From: an uncultured Pseudoalteromonas sp.
Lineage (GTDB): Bacteria > Pseudomonadota > Gammaproteobacteria > Enterobacterales > Alteromonadaceae
Reading direction: 5' to 3'
Assembly (NCBI GenBank): GCA_947493455.1
Contig: CANLRB010000012.1
Span: 62,001-126,000 of the forward strand
Length of the DNA: 64,000 bases
Below, piece by piece: positions 31,738-39,833 of this stretch (position 1 is its first letter; each line of letters starts with the position of its first letter). Position numbers and translations under genes: made by a program. The notes under the pieces are model-generated. The model was not told the origin of the DNA. It made no database searches and saw nothing but the letters and a program-made list of their open reading frames with translations.

Positions 31738-33810
31738 ATGCTTTCAGATAGTCTTAAAAAATCCATTCGCCATATTCATAAAAATATCGCTACTAATTTG
31801 TCAGACTATAAGTCGCGGCCGAGTCAAAATTACATTGTTGCTGAAATCGCCAAGAGTCTTGCCGGTGAACATCATAAATCACAACGCATTAGTGTAATTG
31901 AAGCTGGTACAGGAACCGGAAAGTCGCTGGCATATTGTTTGGGCGTTATTCCGTTTGCCATCAAACATAAAAAGAAAGTTGTTATTTCAACGGCGACCGT
32001 TGCGCTGCAAGAGCAATTAATTGAAAAAGAACTGCCATTTTTTAAACAGCACAGTGGGTTAGATTTTAGTTTTGACCTTGCCAAAGGTCGTAACCGCTAT
32101 TTGTGTAGTCCAAAACTCACCCTTGCTAACAACAACGAACAAGCGCAAATACAATTTTCTGCATTGGCCACACAGCCATTAAATGACGCTGAGCAAAGTA
32201 TGCTTTGTGAAATAAAAAAAGAATACTTGGCTGGTCGTTACTTAGGAGACAGAGATTCTTGGCCTGCGGCGATTCCTGACAAAGTTTGGCAGTTAATCGC
32301 TAGTGACAAGCACGCGTGTCAACGTCAACTAAAAGAGCACACCCATTGTCCATTTCACACTGCGAGAAACAAACTCTCTCAAATGGATGTACTCGTAGTC
32401 AATCACAGTCTGCTACTCGCCGATTTAGAACTCGGCGGCGGGACTATTTTACCCGAACCGTCTGATACAATTTACGTCATTGATGAAGCGCATCATTTGC
32501 CCCATATCACACGCGATTTTTCGTCGGCTTCAAGTACATTGCAAGGGGCGATGGACTGGATTGAAAAATTAGCAAAATTTAACCAAAAAATGTCGAATGC
32601 AATTTCAACAGCGCGGGCGATTGGCCTCAATTTTAAACTTGCAGATGCATTGAACGATTGTCAAAAAGATCTAAAGGCGGTTAAAACCTATTTAGCAGAT
32701 AATTACTTTGAATTTAATGACGACAATATACATCGTTTTATAGATGGCGAACTGCCTAAATTTTTAACCCCACTAGTAAAAAATTTAAAAGAATCATCCT
32801 CTAATATGCATAAGCATTTGCGCAAAATGCATGATGCACTCACTCTCGATGTAAATGATGGTGATGTAAAAGCCCATGTTGCCGAGCCATTACTTAGCGA
32901 AAGTGGAGTTTATCTAAATCGACTAGAAAACTTTAGCAAGTTATGGAGTAACCTCAGCATTGAAAAAGCAAGTACGCCCCACGCAAGGTGGCTAAAACAG
33001 TTGGAATATAAAAATAGCGTCGACTATTTGCTAGCTGACTGCCCTATTGAGGTCGGCTTTTATTTAAAAGATAAATTATGGCAAGAATGTGCTGGCGCGG
33101 TTTTATGTTCAGCAACACTCTCAGCGTTAGGTACCTTCGACCACTTTGCGTTTGAAGCTGGACTAAAAAATGAGCCTGGCGTGCAGTATTTAAAAGTCCC
33201 CTCCCCGTTCGACTATCCGCAGCAAGCGTTATTGCACCTTCCGACTACAGAAGTAGAGCCGACTCACAAAGAGTTTACCGATACATTGTGCCAGATAATC
33301 CCTAAATATATTAAAAAAAACGAAGCGAATTTGATTTTATTCGCGTCGTACTGGCAAATGGACCAAGTGGCAAAATCACTTAGACAGCGCGGACTATCAA
33401 TTTTGGTACAGGGTGAAGCATCGCGTGAAGCATTGCTCAACTTGCACCGCGAAAAAGTAACTGGTGGTAATGGCTCGATTTTGCTTGGTACCCAAAGTTT
33501 ATCCGAGGGATTAGACTTACCGGGCAAACTACTCACCAACCTCATTATCACAAAAATTCCATTTGCCGTACCTACCTCACCGATAGAGCAGGCGCAAAAT
33601 GAATATATCGAAAAGAAAGGTGGTAATCCATTTTTGTCTATCACAGTGCCAGAAGCTTCTAAAAAACTGGTACAAAGCTGTGGTAGACTACTGAGAAAAG
33701 AATCTGACAGTGGCGTTATCACGATACTTGATCGACGTTTAGTGAGTAAACGTTATGGTAAAGCAATGCTCGACGCGCTTCCTCCTTTTAAAAGGCAAAT
33801 AGATTATTAA
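31738..33810 (+). CDS. dinG: DinG-family ATP-dependent DNA helicase
   Basis: A 690-residue XPD-like helicase of the DinG group. Walker A is EAGTGTGKSLAY near residue 56, the DEAH box is VIDEAHHLP near residue 248, and SATLSALGTF and GTQSLSEGLDLPG are later helicase motifs. The four cysteines for an Fe-S cluster are spread through RYLCSP, ACQRQLKEHTHC and nearby, though the first is a little far. It unwinds 5' to 3' and resolves R-loops in E. coli. Its stop shares an A with the next start (TAATG). Confidence 0.92.
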   Translation: MLSDSLKKSIRHIHKNIATNLSDYKSRPSQNYIVAEIAKSLAGEHHKSQRISVIEAGTGTGKSLAYCLGVIPFAIKHKKKVVISTATVALQEQLIEKELPFFKQHSGLDFSFDLAKGRNRYLCSPKLTLANNNEQAQIQFSALATQPLNDAEQSMLCEIKKEYLAGRYLGDRDSWPAAIPDKVWQLIASDKHACQRQLKEHTHCPFHTARNKLSQMDVLVVNHSLLLADLELGGGTILPEPSDTIYVIDEAHHLPHITRDFSSASSTLQGAMDWIEKLAKFNQKMSNAISTARAIGLNFKLADALNDCQKDLKAVKTYLADNYFEFNDDNIHRFIDGELPKFLTPLVKNLKESSSNMHKHLRKMHDALTLDVNDGDVKAHVAEPLLSESGVYLNRLENFSKLWSNLSIEKASTPHARWLKQLEYKNSVDYLLADCPIEVGFYLKDKLWQECAGAVLCSATLSALGTFDHFAFEAGLKNEPGVQYLKVPSPFDYPQQALLHLPTTEVEPTHKEFTDTLCQIIPKYIKKNEANLILFASYWQMDQVAKSLRQRGLSILVQGEASREALLNLHREKVTGGNGSILLGTQSLSEGLDLPGKLLTNLIITKIPFAVPTSPIEQAQNEYIEKKGGNPFLSITVPEASKKLVQSCGRLLRKESDSGVITILDRRLVSKRYGKAMLDALPPFKRQIDY

Positions 33811-34586
33811 TGTTTGAATTAATGCTCGACCCGACAACTTGGGCGATTTTATGTGGCGTCGCATTGTTAGCCGGTTTTATTGATGCAATTGCAGGCGGTG
33901 GTGGCATGCTGACAGTGCCAGCCTTGTTAACAAGTGGCGTGCCACCTCACTTAGCCCTTGGCACAAACAAATTAGCCGCAAGCTTTGGTTCGTTAACAGC
34001 AAGTATTACCTATTATCGACGCCAATTATTCAAACCGCGCTTTTGGCTTATCTCATCTTTGACAACTGCACTGGGTGCCATGTTGGGCACTTTTGCAGCG
34101 GATCATATGAGCGTTGAGCTATTACACAAAGTTATCCCTATAATCGTAATTATTGTTGCCGTATACAGCTTGTTTGTTAAAAACGATCAATATACAGATC
34201 ATAAACTGCCATCAAAAACGCGTACATTAAAGTATAAACAAGGGATACAAGGTTCACTGCTGGGATTCTTCGATGGTATTGCAGGTCCAGGCACAGGCAC
34301 ATTTTGGACAGCCTCAAACGGCGTGCTCTACAAAATGAACTTGCTTCTCAACTGCGGTTTAGCGCGCTCAATGAATTTTATAAGTAATGTTGTCTCATTA
34401 GCGACTTTTGTCTTTCTCGGCCATGTTAACTTTTTATTGGGTGTCACCATGGGCGCATTTTTAATGATAGGTGCTTGGATAGGCGCACATTCGGCGATAA
34501 AGTTTGGCAGTAAATTAATTAAACCTGTTTTTAATACAGTGGTTATTTTACTCGCAATGCAACTGATCTGGCAGGCTTATGGCTGA
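33810..34586 (+). CDS. TSUP-family permease (YfcA-like)
   Basis: A 258-residue membrane protein of the sulfite exporter TauE/SafE family. LLAGFIDAIAGGGGMLTVPALLTSG at the N-terminus and FFDGIAGPGTGTFWTAS in the second half are the two repeat signatures. About eight hydrophobic helices can be traced. Substrate unknown, although small sulfur-containing anions are usual. It overlaps dinG by one base and priC by eight. Confidence 0.88.
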   Translation: MFELMLDPTTWAILCGVALLAGFIDAIAGGGGMLTVPALLTSGVPPHLALGTNKLAASFGSLTASITYYRRQLFKPRFWLISSLTTALGAMLGTFAADHMSVELLHKVIPIIVIIVAVYSLFVKNDQYTDHKLPSKTRTLKYKQGIQGSLLGFFDGIAGPGTGTFWTASNGVLYKMNLLLNCGLARSMNFISNVVSLATFVFLGHVNFLLGVTMGAFLMIGAWIGAHSAIKFGSKLIKPVFNTVVILLAMQLIWQAYG

Positions 34587-35166
34587 TTTACCTAACCGCA
34601 TATCGCAACAAATTGCACAATTAAAAGTTGACTGTGCCAAATTTGATGACGCAAAGCTATTGCAAAAAAATAGCTATATGCGTACCAAAACTCGCCTATT
34701 TGATGATCATATTTTTACGTCAAAAAGCCTGCTGCTGAGCGACTACTTAGAAGAGGTCGAAGAAAACTTGTCGCGTCTTCCAGAACCAGAAAAAAGGCGC
34801 TCGTACCAATTTGCAATTGAAAAAATAGACCAACAATTGACTGCCATCATTCGTATGCTCAAATCCACCAGTGTCTGGCAAAAAGAAAGCAACACATTAC
34901 GTACAAAACCAAAATACCAGCGTGCTGTGCAACAAATCATGCAATCATCGCAAGAGCTTTATCATGAATTATCGCAAAACCACGAGTTTGAGCGACGTTT
35001 ACTTGAAATGATTGAAGTGAGGCAGTCTCAAATAGCATCTGCTCCGCATCAGCAAGCTGCAGCTATCAATAAAGAGATTTTGGCATTACACGCGCGCCTT
35101 GGACGTTGCCGCAAAGCAATCAGCGCCACAGAGGAAAAAATTCAGCGCTTAGAGAAGCGCTCATGA
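34579..35166 (+). CDS. priC: Primosomal replication protein PriC-like
   Basis: A 195-residue all-helical protein that resembles PriC, which reloads DnaB at stalled forks. The C-terminal LARLGRCRKAISATEEKI-type helix (here ALHARLGRCRKAI) and the basic, Gln-rich character fit. Similarity is weak away from the core, and length is close to the family. Neighbouring YbaM supports it, as ybaM and priC are adjacent in E. coli. Its stop overlaps the next start (ATGA). Confidence 0.8.
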   Translation: MADLPNRISQQIAQLKVDCAKFDDAKLLQKNSYMRTKTRLFDDHIFTSKSLLLSDYLEEVEENLSRLPEPEKRRSYQFAIEKIDQQLTAIIRMLKSTSVWQKESNTLRTKPKYQRAVQQIMQSSQELYHELSQNHEFERRLLEMIEVRQSQIASAPHQQAAAINKEILALHARLGRCRKAISATEEKIQRLEKRS

Positions 35167-36068
35167 CAATAGCATGTTATTACCATGCGACGTACAGTGA
35201 TCTGAATTTGCCGGAACGTCATCGTTTTCCAATCAAAAAGTACATTCACCTGCATCAAAATGTGCTTGAACATTACGCTGACACCTTCACGTTTTACAGT
35301 CCATCCTGTGCAAGTGCAACACAGATTAGTCGCTGCCACGATGACCATTACGTGACTAACTTTTTCAATAACAGTCTAGATAAAAAGTCAGTTAAACGAA
35401 TTGGCTTTCCTTGGTCAAGCGAACTCGTTACACGCACATGTTATTCAATCGGCGCAGCCATCGATGGTGCACAGCACGCCCTCAAGCACGGTATTGCGAC
35501 CAATATCAGCGGCGGCTACCACCATGCATTTCCAGACTATGGCAGTGGGTTTTGTATTTTTAATGATTTAGCCATTGCTGCAAAAGAGTTATTAGCAACA
35601 AACCAAGTAGACAAAGTGTTGATTTTTGATTTAGATGTACACCAAGGCGATGGCACTGCAAAAACCTGTGCTCAAGAGCCAAACATTGTTACCGCTTCGA
35701 TTCATTGCGAACGAAACTTCCCGATGCAAAAGCAAGTCTCAGACTATGACATTGGCCTTGACGAAAATATTAGTGATGATGATTATATCAACTGCGTAAA
35801 CAACACATTAGAGTTAGTCTGTCGCCTCGAGCAACCAGATATCATTTTATATAATGCGGGTGCTGATATATATGCGCGCGACGAACTCGGCTATCTCAAT
35901 ATTAGTCTTGATGGCGTGTTTCAACGAGACCTCGCAGTCACGCAATATTGCTACAGCAATAATATTCCGCTATTGGCTGTCAGCGGTGGTGGCTATCAGC
36001 GAAATCTAAATAATCTCGTTGAAGTTCATTTGCAACTTTACAAAGCGATTGCTGCTGTTTATGGTTAA
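35163..36068 (+). CDS. Histone-deacetylase-superfamily amidohydrolase
   Basis: A 301-residue zinc-dependent deacetylase/acetylpolyamine amidohydrolase-like protein. The start at 35163 overlaps the priC stop by four bases; an upstream in-frame start at 35106 would lie inside priC. Catalytic parts read in order: GGYHHAFPDYGSGFCIFND with the tandem His, VLIFDLDVHQGDGTA with the zinc ligands Asp and His, NAGADIYARDELG with the third zinc Asp, and SGGGYQ near the C-terminus. Active-site residues look complete. Substrate is unknown; acetylated small molecules are usual for bacterial forms. Confidence 0.88.
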   Translation: MTIACYYHATYSDLNLPERHRFPIKKYIHLHQNVLEHYADTFTFYSPSCASATQISRCHDDHYVTNFFNNSLDKKSVKRIGFPWSSELVTRTCYSIGAAIDGAQHALKHGIATNISGGYHHAFPDYGSGFCIFNDLAIAAKELLATNQVDKVLIFDLDVHQGDGTAKTCAQEPNIVTASIHCERNFPMQKQVSDYDIGLDENISDDDYINCVNNTLELVCRLEQPDIILYNAGADIYARDELGYLNISLDGVFQRDLAVTQYCYSNNIPLLAVSGGGYQRNLNNLVEVHLQLYKAIAAVYG

Positions 36069-36108
36069 TAAATAACAAGAATGAGATAGCCATTTTGGCG
36101 AGGTAAAA

Positions 36109-36378
36109 ATGAAATTACATGACGATGTACACAACTATTATGAAAAACTAATGCTCGATGAAATTGAGGCGCAAAAGCTCACGAATGTATACGACAACGA
36201 TACAATGGCTGATTTTTGCTGTACTGTGCTTAACCATTTACCACCGCGATACATTCGTTTTGAAGTTGATATGGCGTTTTACCTACCCCAGTCAGAGCGC
36301 GAATCTATGATTGTGCAAGTAAAAGATGCGATTGAAATCGCGAAGTCGCTTATTGCCAAACGAGCAAATAATGGCTGA
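36109..36378 (+). CDS. ComFB-family protein
   Basis: An 89-residue protein of the late-competence ComFB family. HDDVHNYYEKLMLDEI at the N-terminus and FCCTVLNHLPPRYIRFEVDMAFYL match it well. Cyanobacterial relatives bind cyclic nucleotides such as c-di-GMP; whether this one does is unknown. It lies between the deacetylase-like gene and ybaM. Confidence 0.8.
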   Translation: MKLHDDVHNYYEKLMLDEIEAQKLTNVYDNDTMADFCCTVLNHLPPRYIRFEVDMAFYLPQSERESMIVQVKDAIEIAKSLIAKRANNG

Positions 36379-36544
36379 CAATAATCAATCGAATCAAAGT
36401 CACAGTGAGTTGGAAAATGCACCAGCTCACATACAGCTGGCAATTGACTTAATTATGCTATTGGAACAACACGAGTTACCTAAACAAACCGTATTAAAAG
36501 CGCTCGAGATTGTACAACGCGATTTTGAAAACAAACCCGACTAA
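36371..36544 (+). CDS. ybaM: YbaM family protein (DUF2496)
   Basis: A 57-residue protein starting at the ATG at 36371, which overlaps the ComFB stop by eight bases. The frame is open upstream to 36326 but that would lie inside comFB. ELENAPAHIQLAIDLIMLLEQHE and VLKALEIVQRDFENK are the family signature. Its function is unknown; it lies near priC in Enterobacteria as here. It ends four bases inside the convergent gene. Confidence 0.85.
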   Translation: MADNNQSNQSHSELENAPAHIQLAIDLIMLLEQHELPKQTVLKALEIVQRDFENKPD

Positions 36545-37383
36545 TAAAATACTTCTTTAAAATAGCGCTCTAATGCATTTATGCTGCCCGCATCAATATA
36601 TTTCAGATGAGCGCGATGCAACTCCCCACTCGTTAATGAGTTATCGATGTTCTCGTTCAGTTCACCTATAAACTGTTTGGTTAAGGCTGTTTCAGCACAC
36701 ATAATATGTCCGGTCACATAGGGATTAATGCCCGCAACTTCATAACTTGGTGAGTTAAGTGGTGTCGTGAGTGTGACCAACTCCTGCGGGTATAATAGTG
36801 CATAGTCAGCCCGTTTTTGCGCAAACATTTGAATAATACCTTTTCCCTGTAGCCCAGCATCTCTGACAATAACATTACGCTTTGGTATTTGCTTGATTTG
36901 TTGGTCTAAATCGTCGCCATAGGAAATTTGGCTCGAAATAATCAGTTTTCGCTCAGGAAAGCGTTTGAATATCTCAACTAACGATACAGATTCAGAGTGC
37001 TCGAGTTGCTCCAGCTCTGGCTGTTGGTATAGACGCCGATTAAAAAATAAATTAACCGGTTTACTGAAAAGGTACTTTTCAACTCTCTCGGCCGTTTTTA
37101 GTTTATTGATAACACACACTGGCTGCTCATTATCCATAAACGTTAAAGACCGTTTAAGCGGCACTAGCTCAACTCGAATATCAACTCGCGGAATCGCCAA
37201 TGCAAGCATATTTGTTTCGACTGATAAACTTACCGGGTTAACTGCATCAAAACTGAATACGTCTTGCTCATTATCGGAATGAACATAAACGCGCGCTGCG
37301 AGTAACTTAAATGTTAAAACAAAATTTATTAATACAAGCCAAGTGACTATTTTTTTCAGTTGCAAAACAAAGTACCTCCGCAA
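36541..37383 (-). CDS. Periplasmic solute-binding-like protein (TIGR02285-like)
   Basis: A 280-residue exported protein. The N-terminus (ITWLVLINFVLTFKLLAARV) is a signal segment. The rest is a small type II binding-protein fold, with PVCVINKLKTAERVEKYLFSKPVNLFFNRRLY near residue 95 as in TIGR02285 proteins of Alteromonadales. It has no adjacent permease, so a sensory or scavenging role is more likely than transport. It is convergent with ybaM. Confidence 0.65.
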   Translation of the reverse strand: MRRYFVLQLKKIVTWLVLINFVLTFKLLAARVYVHSDNEQDVFSFDAVNPVSLSVETNMLALAIPRVDIRVELVPLKRSLTFMDNEQPVCVINKLKTAERVEKYLFSKPVNLFFNRRLYQQPELEQLEHSESVSLVEIFKRFPERKLIISSQISYGDDLDQQIKQIPKRNVIVRDAGLQGKGIIQMFAQKRADYALLYPQELVTLTTPLNSPSYEVAGINPYVTGHIMCAETALTKQFIGELNENIDNSLTSGELHRAHLKYIDAGSINALERYFKEVFY

Positions 37384-37477
37384 CTATTCATTCTATAATA
37401 AAAAGATAGAAAATACCCAATTTGAAAAGATTAATTAGATTTTGGTCTTAGAATAGATTTATGAAATTCATGAAGAT

Positions 37478-37591
37478 GGGTGGCAGTCTTGCCAGCCACA
37501 TCCCGGCACACAAGTCACATGCTGTGGCTGCTCCCTTCCGGGCCTGACCAAGTTCACACGCTATTGTTGCGAGAGGACCAACAAGACCACC
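37478..37591 (-). ncRNA. ffs: 4.5S signal recognition particle RNA
   Basis: The minus strand reads as a bacterial SRP RNA. It begins GGTGGTCTTGTTGGTCC, contains GGTCAGGCCCGGAAGGGAGC (the conserved tetraloop region that Ffh binds), and ends GCCGGGATGTGGCTGGCA then CTGCCACCC. It folds as one long hairpin and matches the E. coli 4.5S RNA along most of its length. It is the only feature in the 329 bases between the solute-binding-like gene and the DUF3014 gene. Confidence 0.97.
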
Positions 37592-37712
37592 ATAGTGGGC
37601 CTATTGAGGCGCGGGTTGAATTATCACTATTTTACTCACTAAGTTCAAGGGAAAGTTGTCAAAAACAAACTAAGCGCGCAACTTTCCATCAAATTTAGAA
37701 ATAAGTTGTCAA

Positions 37713-38591
37713 TTAAGACTTGAAGTACGGCTTTAGCGCCAATAACTTTTTAAGTAACTTTCTATTGTTACGCTCACCCATTCTTAACCATTGCTTCTGC
37801 GCTGCACTCAATGACTCCCACTCTGGCTTAGCGTACTTATAAGCAACAGATTGGCTTAATAGCACGGCATTTTGATCAACCGTTGGCATTTGTTCAATCA
37901 CCTCAATCGCCTCCAATATAACCTGTTGAAACTCCCGGTTCGGTCGACCAATTTCTTGATACACTTCATCAAATAGCGGGCCTAACTTACGATAAATGGC
38001 GTACAATTGAGCTGGTTCTAGCGCATCAACGACATCAACATATTTATTATAACGCGCAAAACTTGCAGCACTTATGGTAATGACATCGCTTTCGTCAACC
38101 GAAAATGGCTCCTTTGGCGCTTTAAATATATGGTGTTTACCGGCAATTTTTCCTTGAGAAAAGTTCTCTGTAAAAACCACAATACGGCGAATAATGTCAT
38201 CATTGAACATGACTGTTAATAAATCGTGCGCCGAAATTATCGTTAATTCTGCAATCACAACGCTATCGCTTTCATCGATATTTGGTAACTGATAGGCAGG
38301 CTCAATCGGCGTCTCTACTTCGTCAGCAATCGGCGCCTGCGATTCTGGTTCCGAAGGCGTTGTGGTATCGTTTTGTACATTGTCAGTTGCTAGTAATTTA
38401 TCTGATTCGTCATCATTTAATTGCGGTTTAGTTTCTACCACGGGCACTGGCACATTGGTACGACTGCTATTTGGAGAGTCACTCGCACTAAGTAATTGCC
38501 ATGCAGCATAGCCACCCACAAGCAACACAATAACAAGTGACACAATCAAGATAACTTGTGCTAACGAAAAACGATTTTGAGTCTCGCTCAT
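37713..38591 (-). CDS. DUF3014 membrane-anchored protein
   Basis: A 292-residue protein with one N-terminal transmembrane helix (LAQVILIVSLVIVLLVGGYAAW) and a periplasmic part. After a low-complexity acidic linker, residues 120-290 match DUF3014: YRKLGPLFDEVYQEIG, VILEAIEVIEQMP, VAYKYAKPEWESLSAAQKQWLRMGERN. Function is unknown; it is common in Alteromonadales. Confidence 0.85.
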   Translation of the reverse strand: MSETQNRFSLAQVILIVSLVIVLLVGGYAAWQLLSASDSPNSSRTNVPVPVVETKPQLNDDESDKLLATDNVQNDTTTPSEPESQAPIADEVETPIEPAYQLPNIDESDSVVIAELTIISAHDLLTVMFNDDIIRRIVVFTENFSQGKIAGKHHIFKAPKEPFSVDESDVITISAASFARYNKYVDVVDALEPAQLYAIYRKLGPLFDEVYQEIGRPNREFQQVILEAIEVIEQMPTVDQNAVLLSQSVAYKYAKPEWESLSAAQKQWLRMGERNNRKLLKKLLALKPYFKS

Positions 38592-38671
38592 AAATTAACC
38601 ACCTAATATTAAAAGTATTTATTTTTAACTCATTCTCCACTAAATTTAACATAAAGGGAGCTCAATGAATT

Positions 38672-39817
38672 ATGAATCAAAGCCAAGCGGAAACGAATAA
38701 AAAACAAAAAACGGCGCTTTTACTCACTGGCGGTGGCGCACGCGCCGCTTACCAAGTTGGCGTGCTAAAAGCCATCGCCAGCCAACTTCCTCGTAACCAA
38801 AAACTTCCTTTCGAGATTATTAACGGAACCTCTGCCGGGGCAATAAATGCGACAGCACTTAGTTGCTACGCATCCTGTTTTCAGCTTGGCGTAAAAAAAC
38901 TCGAATGGGTATGGAAACACTTTCACACACATCAAGTATATAAGACAAGCTTTTCAGCTGTTTTTGGTAACTTAATGTTAAATATGTTACGAAGCTTTCA
39001 ATCAGATTATGAAAACCATCCGCCAGCAAGTTTGTTTGACAACCAACCTCTTCGAGAGTTGCTTAAAAATGTGCTTGATTTAAAAAGAATTGACAATAAT
39101 ATTCTTAATGGCCATTTACATGCATTGTCTATTACCGCATCAAGCTATTCGAGCGGGGACTCGGTGGCATTTTATCAATCCCCCCATGTCGCCCCCTGGC
39201 GCAGAGCAAAGCGCAGAGGCGAACAAACAACCATCAATATTGAACACTTGATGGCATCAAGTGCCATTCCAATGGTTTTCCCAAGTACTAAAATAAAACA
39301 AGGTTATTTTGGCGATGGTTCCATCCACCAACATGCGCCTCTGAGTCCTGCGATCCATCTCGGCGCGAAGAAAATCTTTATTATCGGTGTAGAGCAACCC
39401 GCTGATAATAAATACTTTGGCTTTCAACCTCATTACCCTGGAATATCTACAATAGCTGGTCATTTGCTCGATACTATTTTTTCAGACACATTACGCTCAG
39501 ATATCGAGCGCCTTGAACGGATTAATCGCACGCTAGGTTTGTTACCGAGTCGCGATAAACATCGTGAATTACAGCAAATACATAGTTATGTTATCAACCC
39601 CTCACACAACTTTAATGCAATCGCCACCGACTACTATGACACCATGCCACTTGCCATCCGCACCTTGTTGCGCGGTATTGGTGTAAAGCAACATTCCGAG
39701 TCTTCACTCGTTAGTTACTTACTATTTGAAAGGGAATACACCCAACATTTGATCGAGTTGGGCCGACAGGACGGACTCGCTGACATCGAAAACATCATGG
39801 CCTTTTTAGAACTTTAA
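38672..39817 (+). CDS. Patatin-like phospholipase
   Basis: A 381-residue patatin-family lipase. ALLLTGGGARAAYQVGVL has the oxyanion-hole G-G-G-x-R, EIINGTSAGAINA has the nucleophile elbow (GTSAG), and YFGDGSIHQ has the catalytic Asp in DG. It lies in the cytoplasm; no signal peptide is seen. The AGGGAG site at 38655 fits an ATG at 38665 in another frame, which opens an 11-residue frame across this start. Confidence 0.88.
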   Translation: MNQSQAETNKKQKTALLLTGGGARAAYQVGVLKAIASQLPRNQKLPFEIINGTSAGAINATALSCYASCFQLGVKKLEWVWKHFHTHQVYKTSFSAVFGNLMLNMLRSFQSDYENHPPASLFDNQPLRELLKNVLDLKRIDNNILNGHLHALSITASSYSSGDSVAFYQSPHVAPWRRAKRRGEQTTINIEHLMASSAIPMVFPSTKIKQGYFGDGSIHQHAPLSPAIHLGAKKIFIIGVEQPADNKYFGFQPHYPGISTIAGHLLDTIFSDTLRSDIERLERINRTLGLLPSRDKHRELQQIHSYVINPSHNFNAIATDYYDTMPLAIRTLLRGIGVKQHSESSLVSYLLFEREYTQHLIELGRQDGLADIENIMAFLEL

Positions 39818-39833
39818 GCTAGTTCAGCATTAG

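Noticed and set aside
37480-37698. Plus-strand 72-codon frame near 37.5 kb
   Set aside because: It is antisense to the 4.5S RNA gene, which explains the sequence conservation.
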